A stretch of DNA of 64,000 bases from DASSUW01 sp963759375. GTDB taxonomy: Bacteria; Actinomycetota; Thermoleophilia; Solirubrobacterales; Solirubrobacteraceae. Under the pieces are notes generated by a model. It saw nothing but the letters and a program-made list of their open reading frames with translations, searched no databases and was not told the DNA's origin. The stretch lies in assembly GCA_963759375.1 (NCBI GenBank), contig CAVWYY010000003.1:124001-188000 (forward strand), written 5' to 3'. Both the position numbers and the translations under genes were made by a program. This document shows positions 24,619 to 33,783 of this stretch, in pieces. Within the stretch, counting starts at the first letter, position 1, and every line of letters begins with the position of its first letter.

Positions 24619-27258
24619 ATGGGCACAGAGGAGCATGCGGCGGCGGGAATCGCCACCTCCCAGCCCGACGGCTACGTGTTGGGTTTCCGAGAGATCGACG
24701 ACACGCAGGCCGCGGTCGTCGGCGGCAAGGGCGCGCACCTGGGTGAGCTCTCGCGGATCGAAGGGATCCGCGTGCCGCCTGGCTTCTGCGTGACGACGGA
24801 CGCGTTCCGGCAGATCATGTCGGATGCCCCATCGATCGACGAACCGCTCGATCGGTTGTCGCGCCTGAACGCGGACGACGGGGAGGCGATCCGCACGCTC
24901 AGCGCGGAGATCCGCCGGACGCTCGAAGGGATCGCGATCCCCGACGATCTGGCGGCGGCGATCACCCGCGCGCTCGCCCGTCTCGGCGAGCACGCCGCCT
25001 ACGCCGTCCGGTCGAGTGCGACGGCAGAGGACTTGCCCACGGCGTCGTTCGCAGGCCAGCAGGACACGTACCTGAACGTCGTGGGGCCGGCCGCGATCCT
25101 CCAGCACGTGAGCCGGTGCTGGGCCTCACTCTTCACCGAGCGGGCCGTGACCTATCGCCTGCGGAACGGGTTCGACCACCGGAAGGTCCACATGGCCGTG
25201 GTCGTGCAACAGATGGTCTTCCCGCATGCGGCCGGCATCCTCTTCACGGCAGACCCCGTCACGTCGAACCGCAGGGTCTCCTCCATCGAGGCCAGCTTCG
25301 GCCTCGGCGAGGCCCTCGTGTCAGGCCTCGTCAACGCCGACGCCTACAAGGTGCGGGACGGGAAGGTTGTCGCCAGGGCGGTCGCCACCAAGCAGGTTGC
25401 CACCCATGCCTTGGCGGGGGGCGGGACGGAGGAGCGGGCGATCGAGGCGGACCGGCAGGAGCAGCCGGCGCTGACGGATGCGCAGGTCGTGCGGCTCGAG
25501 CAGCTTGGCCGGCGGATCGAAGCGCATTTCGGCCGCCCTCAGGACATCGAATGGTGCCTGGTCGGCGATGGCTTCCAGATCGTCCAGAGCCGGCCGATCA
25601 CCACGCTGTTCCCCATCCCCGAGACCGGCGACGGAGACAACCACGTCTACGTGTCCGTGGGTCACCAGCAGATGATGACGGACCCCATGAAGCCCCTGGG
25701 GGTCTCCGTGTGGCAGCTGACGGCCATGGCGCCGATGCACGAGGCCGGCGGCAGGCTGTTCGTCGACGTCACCCGGCGCCTGGCCTCGCCCGCGAGCCGC
25801 GCCGGCCTCCTGGAGATCATGGGGAGAGGCGATCCGCTGACCAGGGACGCGCTGGAGACCGTGCTCGACCGCGACGACTTCGTCCCGTCGCTCCCGGACG
25901 CGGGTCCGGGCGCGGCGCCGCCCCGCGAGGCGCCGGCCCCGATCGAGACCGATCCGGCCATCGTCACCGAACTGATCGAGCGCAGCCAGGCTTCCATCGC
26001 CGCCCTGCGGCGCGACATCCGGACGACGTCCGGGCCGGCGCTGTTCGACTTCCTGCTGGAGGCCTTCGAGGATCACAAGCGAGTCCTCAGCGATCCGCTG
26101 AACTTTCAGGCGATCATGGCGGGGATGGAGGCCACGTGGTGGCTCAACGACCAGCTGCAGGAGTGGCTGGGTGAGAAGAACGTGGCCGACACGCTCACGC
26201 TGTCCGCCCCCGACAACGTCACCTCGGAGATGGGACTCGCGCTGCTGGACGTCGCGGACGTGATCCGCCCGCATCCGGAGGTGGTGGCCTTTCTGCAGGA
26301 GGTAGAGGACGAGGGCTTCCTGGACGAGCTGCCGAAGCTCGCGGGCGGGACCGAAGCGCGCGACGCCATCGAGGCCTACCTCGACAAGTACGGCATGCGC
26401 TGCGTCGGCGAGATCGACATCACGAGGCCGCGCTGGAGCGAACGCCCCACCACGCTCGTGCCCGTGATCCTCGACAACATCAAGCTCTTCGAGCCGGGCG
26501 CCGGCGAGCGGCGCTTCGAGCAAGGGCGGCGGGAGGCCTGGGCGAAGGAACAGGACGTGCTGTCACGCTTGCGGGCCCTGCCGGACGGGGAGCAGAAAGC
26601 CGACGAGGCCAAGCGGATGATCGACCGGGTCCGGACCTTCATCGGCTACCGGGAGTACCCGAAGTACGGCATCGTCAGCCGCTACTTCGTCTACAAGCAG
26701 GCCTTGCTGGAAGAGGCCGAGCGCCTCGTCCAGGCCGACGTGCTTCGTGAGAAGGAAGACATCTTCTACCTCACGTTCCAGGAGCTCCACGACGTCGTGC
26801 GCACGAACCAGGTGGATGACCAGCTCATCGCTCAGCGCAAGGACGCGTTCAAGTCGTACCAAGCGCTCACACCGCCACGAGTGCTCACGTCGGATGGCGA
26901 GATCATCGCCGGCGCGTACCGACGCGACGACCTGCCGGCCGGCGCGCTGATCGGCCTACCGGTTTCCGCCGGGACCATCGAGGGGCGGGCCCGCGTGATC
27001 CATGACATGGCGGAGGCCGAGCTCGAAGCGGGCGACATCCTGGTCACGGCCTACACGGATCCCAGCTGGTCGCCCCTGTTCGTCGCGGTCACTGGCCTGG
27101 TGACGGAGGTGGGAGGCCTGATGACCCACGGCGCCGTGATCGCACGGGAGTACGGCTTGCCGGCCGTCGTGGGGGTGGAGCATGCCACCCGGCTGATCCA
27201 GGATGGCCAGCGGATCCGCGTGCATGGAACGGACGGCTACGTGGAGATCCTGCCCTAG
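24619..27258 (+). CDS. rph: Rifampin phosphotransferase
   Basis: 879 aa. Three-domain dikinase architecture: ATP-grasp-like N-terminus (VGGKGAHLGEL near 40; SSATAEDLPTASFAGQQDTYLN near 130), a central rifamycin-binding domain, and a C-terminal swivelling His domain with GGLMTHGAVIAREYGLPAVVGV (His about residue 837). It phosphorylates rifamycin at the C21 hydroxyl using ATP, giving AMP and Pi, which inactivates the drug. Similarity to PEP synthase is expected, but the tail matches the resistance enzymes. AAGGGAG precedes the ATG at 24619. The RAE upstream supports this assignment. Confidence 0.93.
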   Translation: MGTEEHAAAGIATSQPDGYVLGFREIDDTQAAVVGGKGAHLGELSRIEGIRVPPGFCVTTDAFRQIMSDAPSIDEPLDRLSRLNADDGEAIRTLSAEIRRTLEGIAIPDDLAAAITRALARLGEHAAYAVRSSATAEDLPTASFAGQQDTYLNVVGPAAILQHVSRCWASLFTERAVTYRLRNGFDHRKVHMAVVVQQMVFPHAAGILFTADPVTSNRRVSSIEASFGLGEALVSGLVNADAYKVRDGKVVARAVATKQVATHALAGGGTEERAIEADRQEQPALTDAQVVRLEQLGRRIEAHFGRPQDIEWCLVGDGFQIVQSRPITTLFPIPETGDGDNHVYVSVGHQQMMTDPMKPLGVSVWQLTAMAPMHEAGGRLFVDVTRRLASPASRAGLLEIMGRGDPLTRDALETVLDRDDFVPSLPDAGPGAAPPREAPAPIETDPAIVTELIERSQASIAALRRDIRTTSGPALFDFLLEAFEDHKRVLSDPLNFQAIMAGMEATWWLNDQLQEWLGEKNVADTLTLSAPDNVTSEMGLALLDVADVIRPHPEVVAFLQEVEDEGFLDELPKLAGGTEARDAIEAYLDKYGMRCVGEIDITRPRWSERPTTLVPVILDNIKLFEPGAGERRFEQGRREAWAKEQDVLSRLRALPDGEQKADEAKRMIDRVRTFIGYREYPKYGIVSRYFVYKQALLEEAERLVQADVLREKEDIFYLTFQELHDVVRTNQVDDQLIAQRKDAFKSYQALTPPRVLTSDGEIIAGAYRRDDLPAGALIGLPVSAGTIEGRARVIHDMAEAELEAGDILVTAYTDPSWSPLFVAVTGLVTEVGGLMTHGAVIAREYGLPAVVGVEHATRLIQDGQRIRVHGTDGYVEILP

Positions 27259-27303
27259 CCGACGCGACCCGGCCCGCCAACGCCGGCGCGTATCGTCCGC
27301 GGC

Positions 27304-27870
27304 ATGACCAGCATCGGCGTGATCGGCAGCGGCAACATCGGGGAGACGATCGGAAACGCGTGGCAGCGCGCCGGTCACGACCTGGTCTATGCGTCGCGGT
27401 CGCCGGAGCCGCCCCGGACGGTCGCGATCGCCGATGCGATCGCGGGCGCCGACGTCGTGCTGCTGGCGACACCCGGCGGCGTAGTGCCGGCGCTGCTCGC
27501 CGAGCACGGCGGCGCGCTGGAGGGCCGCGTCGTGATCGACGCGACCAACGACGTCGGCGGGGAGCGGCTGAACCATGCCGACGCGTACGCGGAGTCGGCT
27601 CCCGGCGCCCGCTTCGTCCGCGCCTTCAACACGCTCGGGTTCGAGATGTTCGCGGAGCCGGCGATCGGCGGCGAGGTGGCCGACCTGTTCTGGTGCGGGC
27701 CGGAGGACGCGGGTGTCGAGCAGCTGATCGCGGACGTCGGCCTGCGGCCGATCCGCGTCGGCGACATCGACGCGATCGACGTCGTCGACGGCGTCTGCCG
27801 GCTGTGGCTGACGCTCGTGTTCCGCCAGGGTCACCCGCGGCGGACGGCGCTCCGCCTGCTCAGCGACTGA
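27304..27870 (+). CDS. NAD(P)-binding oxidoreductase (F420-dependent NADP reductase-like)
   Basis: 188 aa. N-terminal Rossmann motif GVIGSGNIGETIGNAWQRAGHDLVYASR with GxGxxG; ADVVLLATPGG and RAFNTLGFEMFAEPA follow, as in NADPH:F420 oxidoreductase (Fno)-like and pyrroline-carboxylate reductase-like proteins. The redox partner is not certain. TATCGT lies 7 nt before the ATG (leaderless). The stop region overlaps the convergent gene by 11 nt. Confidence 0.78.
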   Translation: MTSIGVIGSGNIGETIGNAWQRAGHDLVYASRSPEPPRTVAIADAIAGADVVLLATPGGVVPALLAEHGGALEGRVVIDATNDVGGERLNHADAYAESAPGARFVRAFNTLGFEMFAEPAIGGEVADLFWCGPEDAGVEQLIADVGLRPIRVGDIDAIDVVDGVCRLWLTLVFRQGHPRRTALRLLSD

Positions 27871-28207
27871 TGAGCTCGGTGACCTGCCGCGCCACCGCGT
27901 CGGCGTCGGCGTCGCGCTCCACGCACACCGAGACATGCCCCGACTCCGTCGGGATCACGACCTGGTCGAAGTTGCCGTAGCCCACGATCACGTGGCGCAG
28001 GCCGCCGCAGTCGAGCTCGCCGCGCTGGCGCGCGAGCGTGAGGAGCGTCGGGTTCACGAGCAGCTCCTCGAAGAAGTCGGAGCCGGCGTCCGACGCGTCC
28101 GCGACCCCGTCGCGCTGCGCGGTCTCGACCCGCTGGCCGTCGCCGAACGCGACGTACCGGATGTGCGGCCCGAGGCCGAAGATCGCCGTGCGCAGCTGCT
28201 CGTCCAT
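27860..28207 (-). CDS. Hypothetical protein, roadblock/LC7-like
   Basis: 115 aa. The sequence reads like a small alpha/beta regulator: IFGLGPHIRYVAFGDGQRVE, then a helix-rich middle, LRHVIVGYGNFDQVVIPTESGHVSVCVERDAD, which resembles roadblock/longin-type proteins. No catalytic motif. ATG at 28207 has a GAGGGA site upstream. Not confidently placed in a family. Confidence 0.5.
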   Translation of the reverse strand: MDEQLRTAIFGLGPHIRYVAFGDGQRVETAQRDGVADASDAGSDFFEELLVNPTLLTLARQRGELDCGGLRHVIVGYGNFDQVVIPTESGHVSVCVERDADADAVARQVTELISR

Positions 28208-28272
28208 CAGTCCCTCAGCTGGCCGCAGTGGCACGCGGCTTCACGGACCGTGGTGATGGCGCCGGACTGTAA

Positions 28273-29337
28273 CTACACGGCCGCGAGTGACCGCGCCGGC
28301 TCGCCGACGTAGTGCGCGGACGGCCGGATCAGCCGCCCCTCGCGCTTCTGCTCGAGGATGTGCGCCGCCCAGCCGGCGGTCCGCGCGCAGCTGAACAGCG
28401 GCGTGAACAACCCGGGCGGCACGCCCGCGTGATCGAGCACGACCGCCGACCAGAACTCGACGTTGGTCGCCAGCACGCGATCGGGCTTGCGGGCCCTGAG
28501 CTCGGCCAGCGCCGCGGCCTCGAGCCTCTCGGCGACCTCCGCGCGCGGCGAGCCGATCTCCTTCGCCGTACGGCGCAGCACGCGCGCCCGCGGGTCCTCG
28601 GCCCGGTACACGCGATGGCCGAAGCCCATCAGCCGCTCGCCACGGTCGAGCACGCTGCGGACATACGCGTCGGCGTCGCCCACGCGCTCGACGTCCTCGA
28701 GCATCTGCAGCACGCGCGCAGGCGCCCCGCCGTGCAGCGGGCCGGACAGAGCGCCGACGGCGGCCGACAGCGCGGCGGCGACGTCGGCCCCCGTCGAGGC
28801 GACAACGCGAGCGGTGAACGTGGACGCGTTCATGCCGTGCTCGGCGGCGGAGATCCAGTAGGCATCGATCGCCTTGACGTGGTCGGGGTCCGCCTCGCCG
28901 CGCCAGCGGATGAGGAAGCGCTCGGGGATCGAGGAGGCGCGGTCGACCTCCCGCTGCGGCACCGGCGGGCGGCCGACGCCGCGCGCCGACTGGGCGACGA
29001 ACGACAGCGCCATCACCGACGCGCGCGCGAGGTCGTCGCGCGCCTGCGCGTCCGAGATGTCGATCAGCGGGCGCAGCCCCCACTCCGGCGCGAGCATCGC
29101 CAGCGCCGCCTGGACGTCCACCCGCGGGTCGGCCGACCGCACGGCCAGCGGGTGCGGCTCGGCGGGCGGCAGCCCCGGCTCGAACGTGCCGTCCACCAAC
29201 AGGCCCCAGACGTGCTCGAACGGCACCGTGCCGACGAGCTCCTCGATGTCGATCCCGCGGTAGCGCAGCGCGCCGCCTTCGCGGTCCGGCTCGGCGATCT
29301 CGGTGTCGAACGCCACGACGCCTTCAAGTCCGGACAT
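28273..29337 (-). CDS. Citrate synthase family protein
   Basis: 354 aa, the short citrate synthase type. Family motifs: LRYRGIDIEEL near the start, AEHGMNAST (first catalytic His), GPLHGGA (second conserved His) and LMGFGHRVYRAEDPRARVL. Condenses oxaloacetate and acetyl-CoA or another acyl-CoA; a 2-methylcitrate synthase is an alternative. It overlaps by 14 nt with the CGNR regulator upstream, so the two form one operon. The catalytic Asp equivalent appears in the VEFWSAVVLDHAG segment. Confidence 0.9.
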   Translation of the reverse strand: MSGLEGVVAFDTEIAEPDREGGALRYRGIDIEELVGTVPFEHVWGLLVDGTFEPGLPPAEPHPLAVRSADPRVDVQAALAMLAPEWGLRPLIDISDAQARDDLARASVMALSFVAQSARGVGRPPVPQREVDRASSIPERFLIRWRGEADPDHVKAIDAYWISAAEHGMNASTFTARVVASTGADVAAALSAAVGALSGPLHGGAPARVLQMLEDVERVGDADAYVRSVLDRGERLMGFGHRVYRAEDPRARVLRRTAKEIGSPRAEVAERLEAAALAELRARKPDRVLATNVEFWSAVVLDHAGVPPGLFTPLFSCARTAGWAAHILEQKREGRLIRPSAHYVGEPARSLAAV

Positions 29338-29932
29338 GCGCCTCCCTCCAACGTCTGGCTTTGTTCTGGTTGCCGCACAACGCCATCGAGCACCAGCGGC
29401 GGGCGCCGGCGGGGGAACGGTCGTAGAAGCGGGCCGAGCACGTGTCCGAGCCGCAGATCCGCACCCGCGTGCGCTCGGACGGCTGCCCGAGCATGCGCGC
29501 GGCGTCGTAGGCGACCATCCCGAGCGCCCGCCGCGGCGAGTCGGCGGTCACGCGCTCGGTGAGCGCGGGCCTGCCGTCGGGGCCGGCCATCAGGGCGGGG
29601 CGCGAGCCGGCCAGCGCCAGCCAGCTGTCGATGTGCTCGACGACGTCCGCGGCGGGCGCCGAGCGCTCGACCGCGGAGCGGACGCCCGCGTCAATCGCCT
29701 CGCGCAACGTGCGCGCCTCGCTGAGGATCGAGGCGGGCGCGCGCATCGGCTGGGCGAGCAGGCCGGCGCGCACGAGCCAGATCACGACCTCGTCGACCGA
29801 AAGAAGGCATTCAACGTCGCGACGCCATCGCTCGCGGCGGGTGTTGACGAAATCCATCGCCGGACGGCCGCCGAGCCAATACCAGTACGGAATCCCGGAA
29901 ACGGGTGCTCCGTCTGGCAGGTCGCGATGCAT
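29324..29932 (-). CDS. CGNR zinc-finger protein with ABATE-like N-terminus
   Basis: 202 aa. C-terminal CGNR motif: CGSDTCSARFYDRS then RRWCSMALCGNQNKARR, with four zinc-ligand cysteines. The N-terminal half (WLGGRPAMDFVNTRRERWRRDVECLLSVDEVVIWLV) matches the ABATE domain. Such proteins are putative transcriptional regulators; this one likely controls the downstream citrate synthase gene. ATG at 29932 lies 6 nt after TATGAT, so it is likely leaderless, and the promoter sits within an inverted repeat. Confidence 0.85.
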   Translation of the reverse strand: MHRDLPDGAPVSGIPYWYWLGGRPAMDFVNTRRERWRRDVECLLSVDEVVIWLVRAGLLAQPMRAPASILSEARTLREAIDAGVRSAVERSAPAADVVEHIDSWLALAGSRPALMAGPDGRPALTERVTADSPRRALGMVAYDAARMLGQPSERTRVRICGSDTCSARFYDRSPAGARRWCSMALCGNQNKARRWREAHVRT

Positions 29933-29961
29933 AACCGGATCATACGTCCTCAACCGGTTAT
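29931..29961. promoter_or_regulatory. Inverted repeat around CGNR regulator promoter
   Basis: ATAACCGG (29931-29938) and CCGGTTAT (29954-29961) form an 8-bp inverted repeat that flanks the -10 (TATGAT on -, 29944-29939). The right arm is also part of the palindrome AACCGGTT. A likely operator for autoregulation. Confidence 0.5.
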
Positions 29962-30015
29962 TCACGCACAAATGGCAGCGTCTCCGTTCCAATTCCCGTA
30001 GGCTGCCGCCGCCGC

Positions 30016-31437
30016 ATGAGCGCTGCTGATCTGATGCTCAAGCCGGTCCCAGAGCTCGCCGCACTGGTCCGCGGCGGGGAGATCTCGGCCCGAGAGGTCG
30101 TTGGCGCAGCCCTGCGCCGGATCGAGGACCTGGACGACCGCATCCACGCCTTCGTGGAGGTGGACGCCGAGCGCGCGCTCGAGGCCGCCGACGCGATCGA
30201 GCCGGGCGACGAGCGCCCGTTCGCCGGCGTGCCGATCGCGATCAAGTCCAACGTCCCGGTGGCCGGCCTGTGCATGAACTTCGGCTCGAAGTTCCTGTCG
30301 GGCCACCGCCCCGGCCACAGCGCGTACATGGTGCGGCGGCTGCGGGAGGCCGGGTTCGTCATCGTCGGCACGACGAACATGCCGGAGTTCGGGATCCTGC
30401 CGACCACCGAGCCGCGGCACACCGGCGCCACGCACAACCCGTGGAACCTCGACCGCACGCCCGGGGGCTCGTCCGGTGGCGCGGCCGCCGCGGTGGCGGC
30501 GGGCATGCTGCCCGTGGCGCACGGCAACGACGGCGGCGGTTCGCTGCGGATCCCGGCCGCCTGCTGCGGGCTGGTGGGCCTGAAGCCCAGCCGCGGCCGC
30601 GTCTCACGCGGGCCGGACCTCGGAGACTCGTTCCTGGCCTGCGACGGCGTGCTCACCCGCACGGTGGCCGAGACCGCCGCGCTGCTCGACGTGCTGGCCG
30701 GCTACGAGGTCGGCGACGCCACGTGGGCGCCGCGACCGACCGAGCCGTACGTCACGGCCGTGCGGCGCGACCCGGGTCGCCTGCGCGTGGCGATGACCGC
30801 CGAGAACCCGCTGGGCGTCGACGTCGACCCCGAGTGCGTGCGCGGCATGCACGTCGCCGGGGAGCTGCTCGCGTCGCTCGGCCATGAGGTCGAGCACGCC
30901 TCGCCGTCGCTGCCGGGCGGTGACGTCCTCAACCTGTTCATCCGGGCCTTCGGACCGGCGGTCAGCCTCAGCATCGCCTATGGCGAGCTGCTCGCGGGGC
31001 GTCCGCCCGAGGACGAGGAGCTCGAGCCGCTGTCGCGCGCGGTCTACGACATCTCACAAGACCTCACGTCGGTCGGCTACCTCGGCGCCGCCGCGCAGCT
31101 GCAGGCGGTGGCCCGCGGCGTCGTCGCGTTCTTCGCCGAGTACGACCTGCTGCTCACGCCGGCGCTCGCCGAGCGGCCGCTGGAGATCGGCGAGTGCACG
31201 GGCTACGGCGACGACCCGCTGGCCGACCTCGCCCGCTCGGGCCGCTTCACGCCCTTCACGTCGCTGTTCAACGTCACCGGCCAGCCCGCGATCACCGTCC
31301 CGCTCGGGTTCGGCGACGACGGCCTGCCGACCGCCGCACAGCTCGTGGCGAAGCCGCTCGGGGAGGACACCCTTCTGCAGGTCGCGGCGCAGATGGAGAC
31401 GGCAATCGGCCGGCCCGCGCATGCACCGGACCTCTAG
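30016..31437 (+). CDS. Amidase signature family enzyme
   Basis: 473 aa. The Ser-cisSer-Lys triad is Lys77, Ser152 and Ser176, with spacings of 75 and 24 residues, the same as in fatty-acid amide hydrolase. The signature core is GGSSGGAAAAVAAGMLPVAHGNDGGGSLRIPAA. It hydrolyses carboxamides; the specific substrate is unknown. No glutamyl-tRNA amidotransferase partners are adjacent, so it is not obviously GatA. TAGGCT lies 11 nt before ATG. Confidence 0.9.
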   Translation: MSAADLMLKPVPELAALVRGGEISAREVVGAALRRIEDLDDRIHAFVEVDAERALEAADAIEPGDERPFAGVPIAIKSNVPVAGLCMNFGSKFLSGHRPGHSAYMVRRLREAGFVIVGTTNMPEFGILPTTEPRHTGATHNPWNLDRTPGGSSGGAAAAVAAGMLPVAHGNDGGGSLRIPAACCGLVGLKPSRGRVSRGPDLGDSFLACDGVLTRTVAETAALLDVLAGYEVGDATWAPRPTEPYVTAVRRDPGRLRVAMTAENPLGVDVDPECVRGMHVAGELLASLGHEVEHASPSLPGGDVLNLFIRAFGPAVSLSIAYGELLAGRPPEDEELEPLSRAVYDISQDLTSVGYLGAAAQLQAVARGVVAFFAEYDLLLTPALAERPLEIGECTGYGDDPLADLARSGRFTPFTSLFNVTGQPAITVPLGFGDDGLPTAAQLVAKPLGEDTLLQVAAQMETAIGRPAHAPDL

Positions 31438-31498
31438 CGGGCGCGCCGCCTAGAATCTGCCCCAGCTCTCTGAAGTCGAGCCTCGAAGGACACCTCTG

Positions 31499-31762
31499 AT
31501 GGCCTACGTGATCGCTGAACCCTGCATCGGCACCAAGGACAACTCGTGCGTCGAGGTCTGTCCGGTCGACTGCATCCACCCGACGCCCGACGAGCCCGAC
31601 TACGACAGCGTCGAGATGCTGTACATCGACCCGGAGGAGTGCATCGACTGCGACGCCTGCGTCGAGGCCTGCCCCGTCGATGCCTGCTTCGCCGAGGACC
31701 AGCTCCCGGACGAGTGGGCGCAGTACACGAAGCTCAACGCGGACTACTACGCCGGCAAGTAG
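31499..31762 (+). CDS. fdxA: Ferredoxin, FdxA-type (7Fe)
   Basis: 87 aa. Two Fe-S sites: CIGTKDNSCVEVCPVDCI (3Fe-4S type spacing) and CIDCDACVEACPVDAC (4Fe-4S). N-terminal MAYVIAEPCI matches FdxA of actinobacteria. It carries electrons to redox partners, unknown here. -10 TAGAAT at 31451-31456 and ribosome-binding GAAGGA at 31485-31490 support ordinary, leadered expression. Confidence 0.95.
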   Translation: MAYVIAEPCIGTKDNSCVEVCPVDCIHPTPDEPDYDSVEMLYIDPEECIDCDACVEACPVDACFAEDQLPDEWAQYTKLNADYYAGK

Positions 31763-31789
31763 AGCCGGCGCGCAGGTGCGCGTCGAAGA

Positions 31790-32923
31790 TCAGCCGGCCA
31801 TGGGGAGGCTCATCCCCAAGGGCTGCGGCGGGCCGGCGGGCTGCATGATCGGCAGCTCCACCGGGGTCATCGCGACGATCCCGCGCGCGGCCTGGCGGAC
31901 CGCCTGCGACGCCGGGTCGTCCGGGCTCGTCTCCACCAGCGGCACGCCGGCGTCGGACGTCTCGCGCAGCGGCATGGTGAGCGGCACCTTGCCGAGCAGC
32001 GGCACGTCGAGCTCGTCGGCCAGCAGCTGGCCGCCACCCTCGCCGAAGATCGCGTAGCGCTCGCCGTCCGGAGTCGTGAAGACGGACATGTTCTCGATCA
32101 CGCCCGCGATCTCGAGGTTGACCTTGTGGGCCATCTCGGCGGCGCGGCGGGCGACCTTCTGGGCCGCCGCCTGCGGCGTCGTGACGAGCACGAACTTGGC
32201 CTGCGGGAGCAGCTGCGCGAGCGTCATCGACACGTCGCCGGTGCCCGGCGGCAGGTCGATCAGCAGGAAGTCGAGCTCGCCCCACGCGACGTCCTCGAGG
32301 AATTGCGTGAGCGCCTTATGGAGCATCGGCCCGCGCCACACGACGGCCTCGTCCTCGGCGATGAAGAAGCCGATCGACATGACCTTGATGCCGTGCGACT
32401 CGAGCGGCAGGATCTTGCGCTCGCCCGTGACCTTCGGGCGCTGGCCGCCGAGGCCCAGCATGCGCGGGATCGAGTAGCCCCACACGTCAGCGTCGAGCAC
32501 GCCGACCTTCTTGCCGTCGGCGGCCAGCGCCGAGGCAAGGTTGACGGTCAGCGAGGACTTGCCCACGCCGCCCTTGCCGGATCCGACGCAGATCACGTTG
32601 TTGACCTGGGCCAGCGCGCCTTCCGGCAGCCCGCCGGGGCGGCCGAGCTTGCGCTGCAGGCCGGCCTTCTCCTGGTCGGTCAGCACGTCGAAACCCACGT
32701 TCACGTGCGCGACGCCCTCGAGCGCCGAGACCGACTTGACGACGGCGGTCTGGAAGTGGTTCTTGATCGGGCAGCCGGGCGTCGTGAGCGACACCGTGAC
32801 GTCGACCACGCCGGCGTCCTTGATGTCGATGGCGCGGACCATCTCGAGCTCGACGATGTCCTTGCGCAGCTCGGGGTCGATGACGGCCTTGAGGGCCTCG
32901 GTGATCTGCTCTCGCGTGGGCAC
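31790..32923 (-). CDS. Mrp/NBP35 family Fe-S carrier ATPase (ApbC-like)
   Basis: 377 aa. Residues 1-85 form a MIP18/DUF59 domain; Walker A GSGKGGVGKSS near 115, then deviant Walker motifs DADVWGYSIPRMLG and IDLPPGTGD. Mrp proteins bind and deliver Fe-S clusters. Here the usual C-terminal CxxC is absent, while one Cys (TTPGCPIKNH) is present in the DUF59 part. GTG at 32923 with CAAAAT 6 nt upstream is preferred over the 32947 extension. Convergent with the ferredoxin gene. Confidence 0.9.
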   Translation of the reverse strand: MPTREQITEALKAVIDPELRKDIVELEMVRAIDIKDAGVVDVTVSLTTPGCPIKNHFQTAVVKSVSALEGVAHVNVGFDVLTDQEKAGLQRKLGRPGGLPEGALAQVNNVICVGSGKGGVGKSSLTVNLASALAADGKKVGVLDADVWGYSIPRMLGLGGQRPKVTGERKILPLESHGIKVMSIGFFIAEDEAVVWRGPMLHKALTQFLEDVAWGELDFLLIDLPPGTGDVSMTLAQLLPQAKFVLVTTPQAAAQKVARRAAEMAHKVNLEIAGVIENMSVFTTPDGERYAIFGEGGGQLLADELDVPLLGKVPLTMPLRETSDAGVPLVETSPDDPASQAVRQAARGIVAMTPVELPIMQPAGPPQPLGMSLPMAG

Positions 32924-32939
32924 GGTTTCATTTTGACAG

Positions 32940-33575
32940 CTACCCACGCCTGTACCGGACGAGCTCGGCCATGTCGCGGTCGCCGGACACGCCGATCTCC
33001 AGCACCGGCCCGATGCGCCGGGCGTAGAACTTGTACTCGAGAACCTTCGGCTCGAGCGGGTTGAAGTTCTTCGTCATCAGCACGTGCGTGAAGTGGCCGT
33101 ACGGCACCTCCACCTGTTCGCCGCGGCTCAGAACCTTGGCGCCGTCCTCGGCGTGCCCGGGATAGTGCTCCTCCCGGTAGCGCCGGCCGACGCGCGGGCG
33201 GGCGGGCATCACGATGCCGGCCTGCGCGCCGTCGACGCCGGCCTCCCACGAGCCCTCCTTGGAGACCGGCTTGCCGTTGTCGTACTCGGTCGTGTCCTCG
33301 CCGAGGTACCAGACGTTGCCCTTGGCGTCCTGCGCGTACCAGTCGGACGTGTCCTCGACGAGCATGCCGCCGTCGGTCACGGTGTCACGCACCACCCGAC
33401 CGCGAATGCCGGCGGCGACCAGCTTCGTGCGGTGGGTGACGCGGACGACGACCCGCTGGGTGCCCTCGCGGTAGACCCAGCGCGTCCCGGGCCTCATCGG
33501 CCAGTACGGGTTGTCGATGTGCGTACTGAACCCCGGTGCGGCCAGGGCGGCGGCTGTGGCGAGGAGGGCGAGCAT
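32940..33575 (-). CDS. Putative secreted protein
   Basis: 211 aa. N-terminal hydrophobic segment (residues 2-18) predicts secretion. The mature part is beta-rich: DNPYWPMRPGTRWVYREGTQRVVVRVTHRTK, then DTSDWYAQDAKGNVWYLGEDTTEY. This resembles a family of uncharacterised exported proteins found in actinobacteria. ATG at 33575 lies 7 nt after TACGGT (leaderless). It may be co-transcribed with mrp by position (17 bp apart). Confidence 0.68.
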   Translation of the reverse strand: MLALLATAAALAAPGFSTHIDNPYWPMRPGTRWVYREGTQRVVVRVTHRTKLVAAGIRGRVVRDTVTDGGMLVEDTSDWYAQDAKGNVWYLGEDTTEYDNGKPVSKEGSWEAGVDGAQAGIVMPARPRVGRRYREEHYPGHAEDGAKVLSRGEQVEVPYGHFTHVLMTKNFNPLEPKVLEYKFYARRIGPVLEIGVSGDRDMAELVRYRRG

Positions 33576-33680
33576 GGGCGCGACCGTACGCCGCCGCCGT
33601 GAATCCAGGATGAGAGCCCTTAAGGACCGACGACCCGCCACAAGGGCGGGCCGACGGTTGAGGGAGGAGAGGTGCTGCAT

Positions 33681-33731
33681 CCGCCGGCGGGGTATGAGGC
33701 CGACGGATCCCGCCGGCGGAATATGAGGCCG
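33681..33731. repeat. Two-copy 22-bp direct repeat
   Basis: CCGCCGGCGG followed by nnTATGAGGCCG occurs at 33681-33702 and 33710-33731, 29 bp apart, with differences at the two middle bases. It lies in the 209-bp space between two - strand genes (33576-33783). No coding function seen; the rest of this space contains GC-rich hairpin-prone sequence only. Confidence 0.6.
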
Positions 33732-33783
33732 GCAGGCTTACCCGGGATGCCGCTCCTCCGCGGCGCCGGGGGAAACTGGGGAG

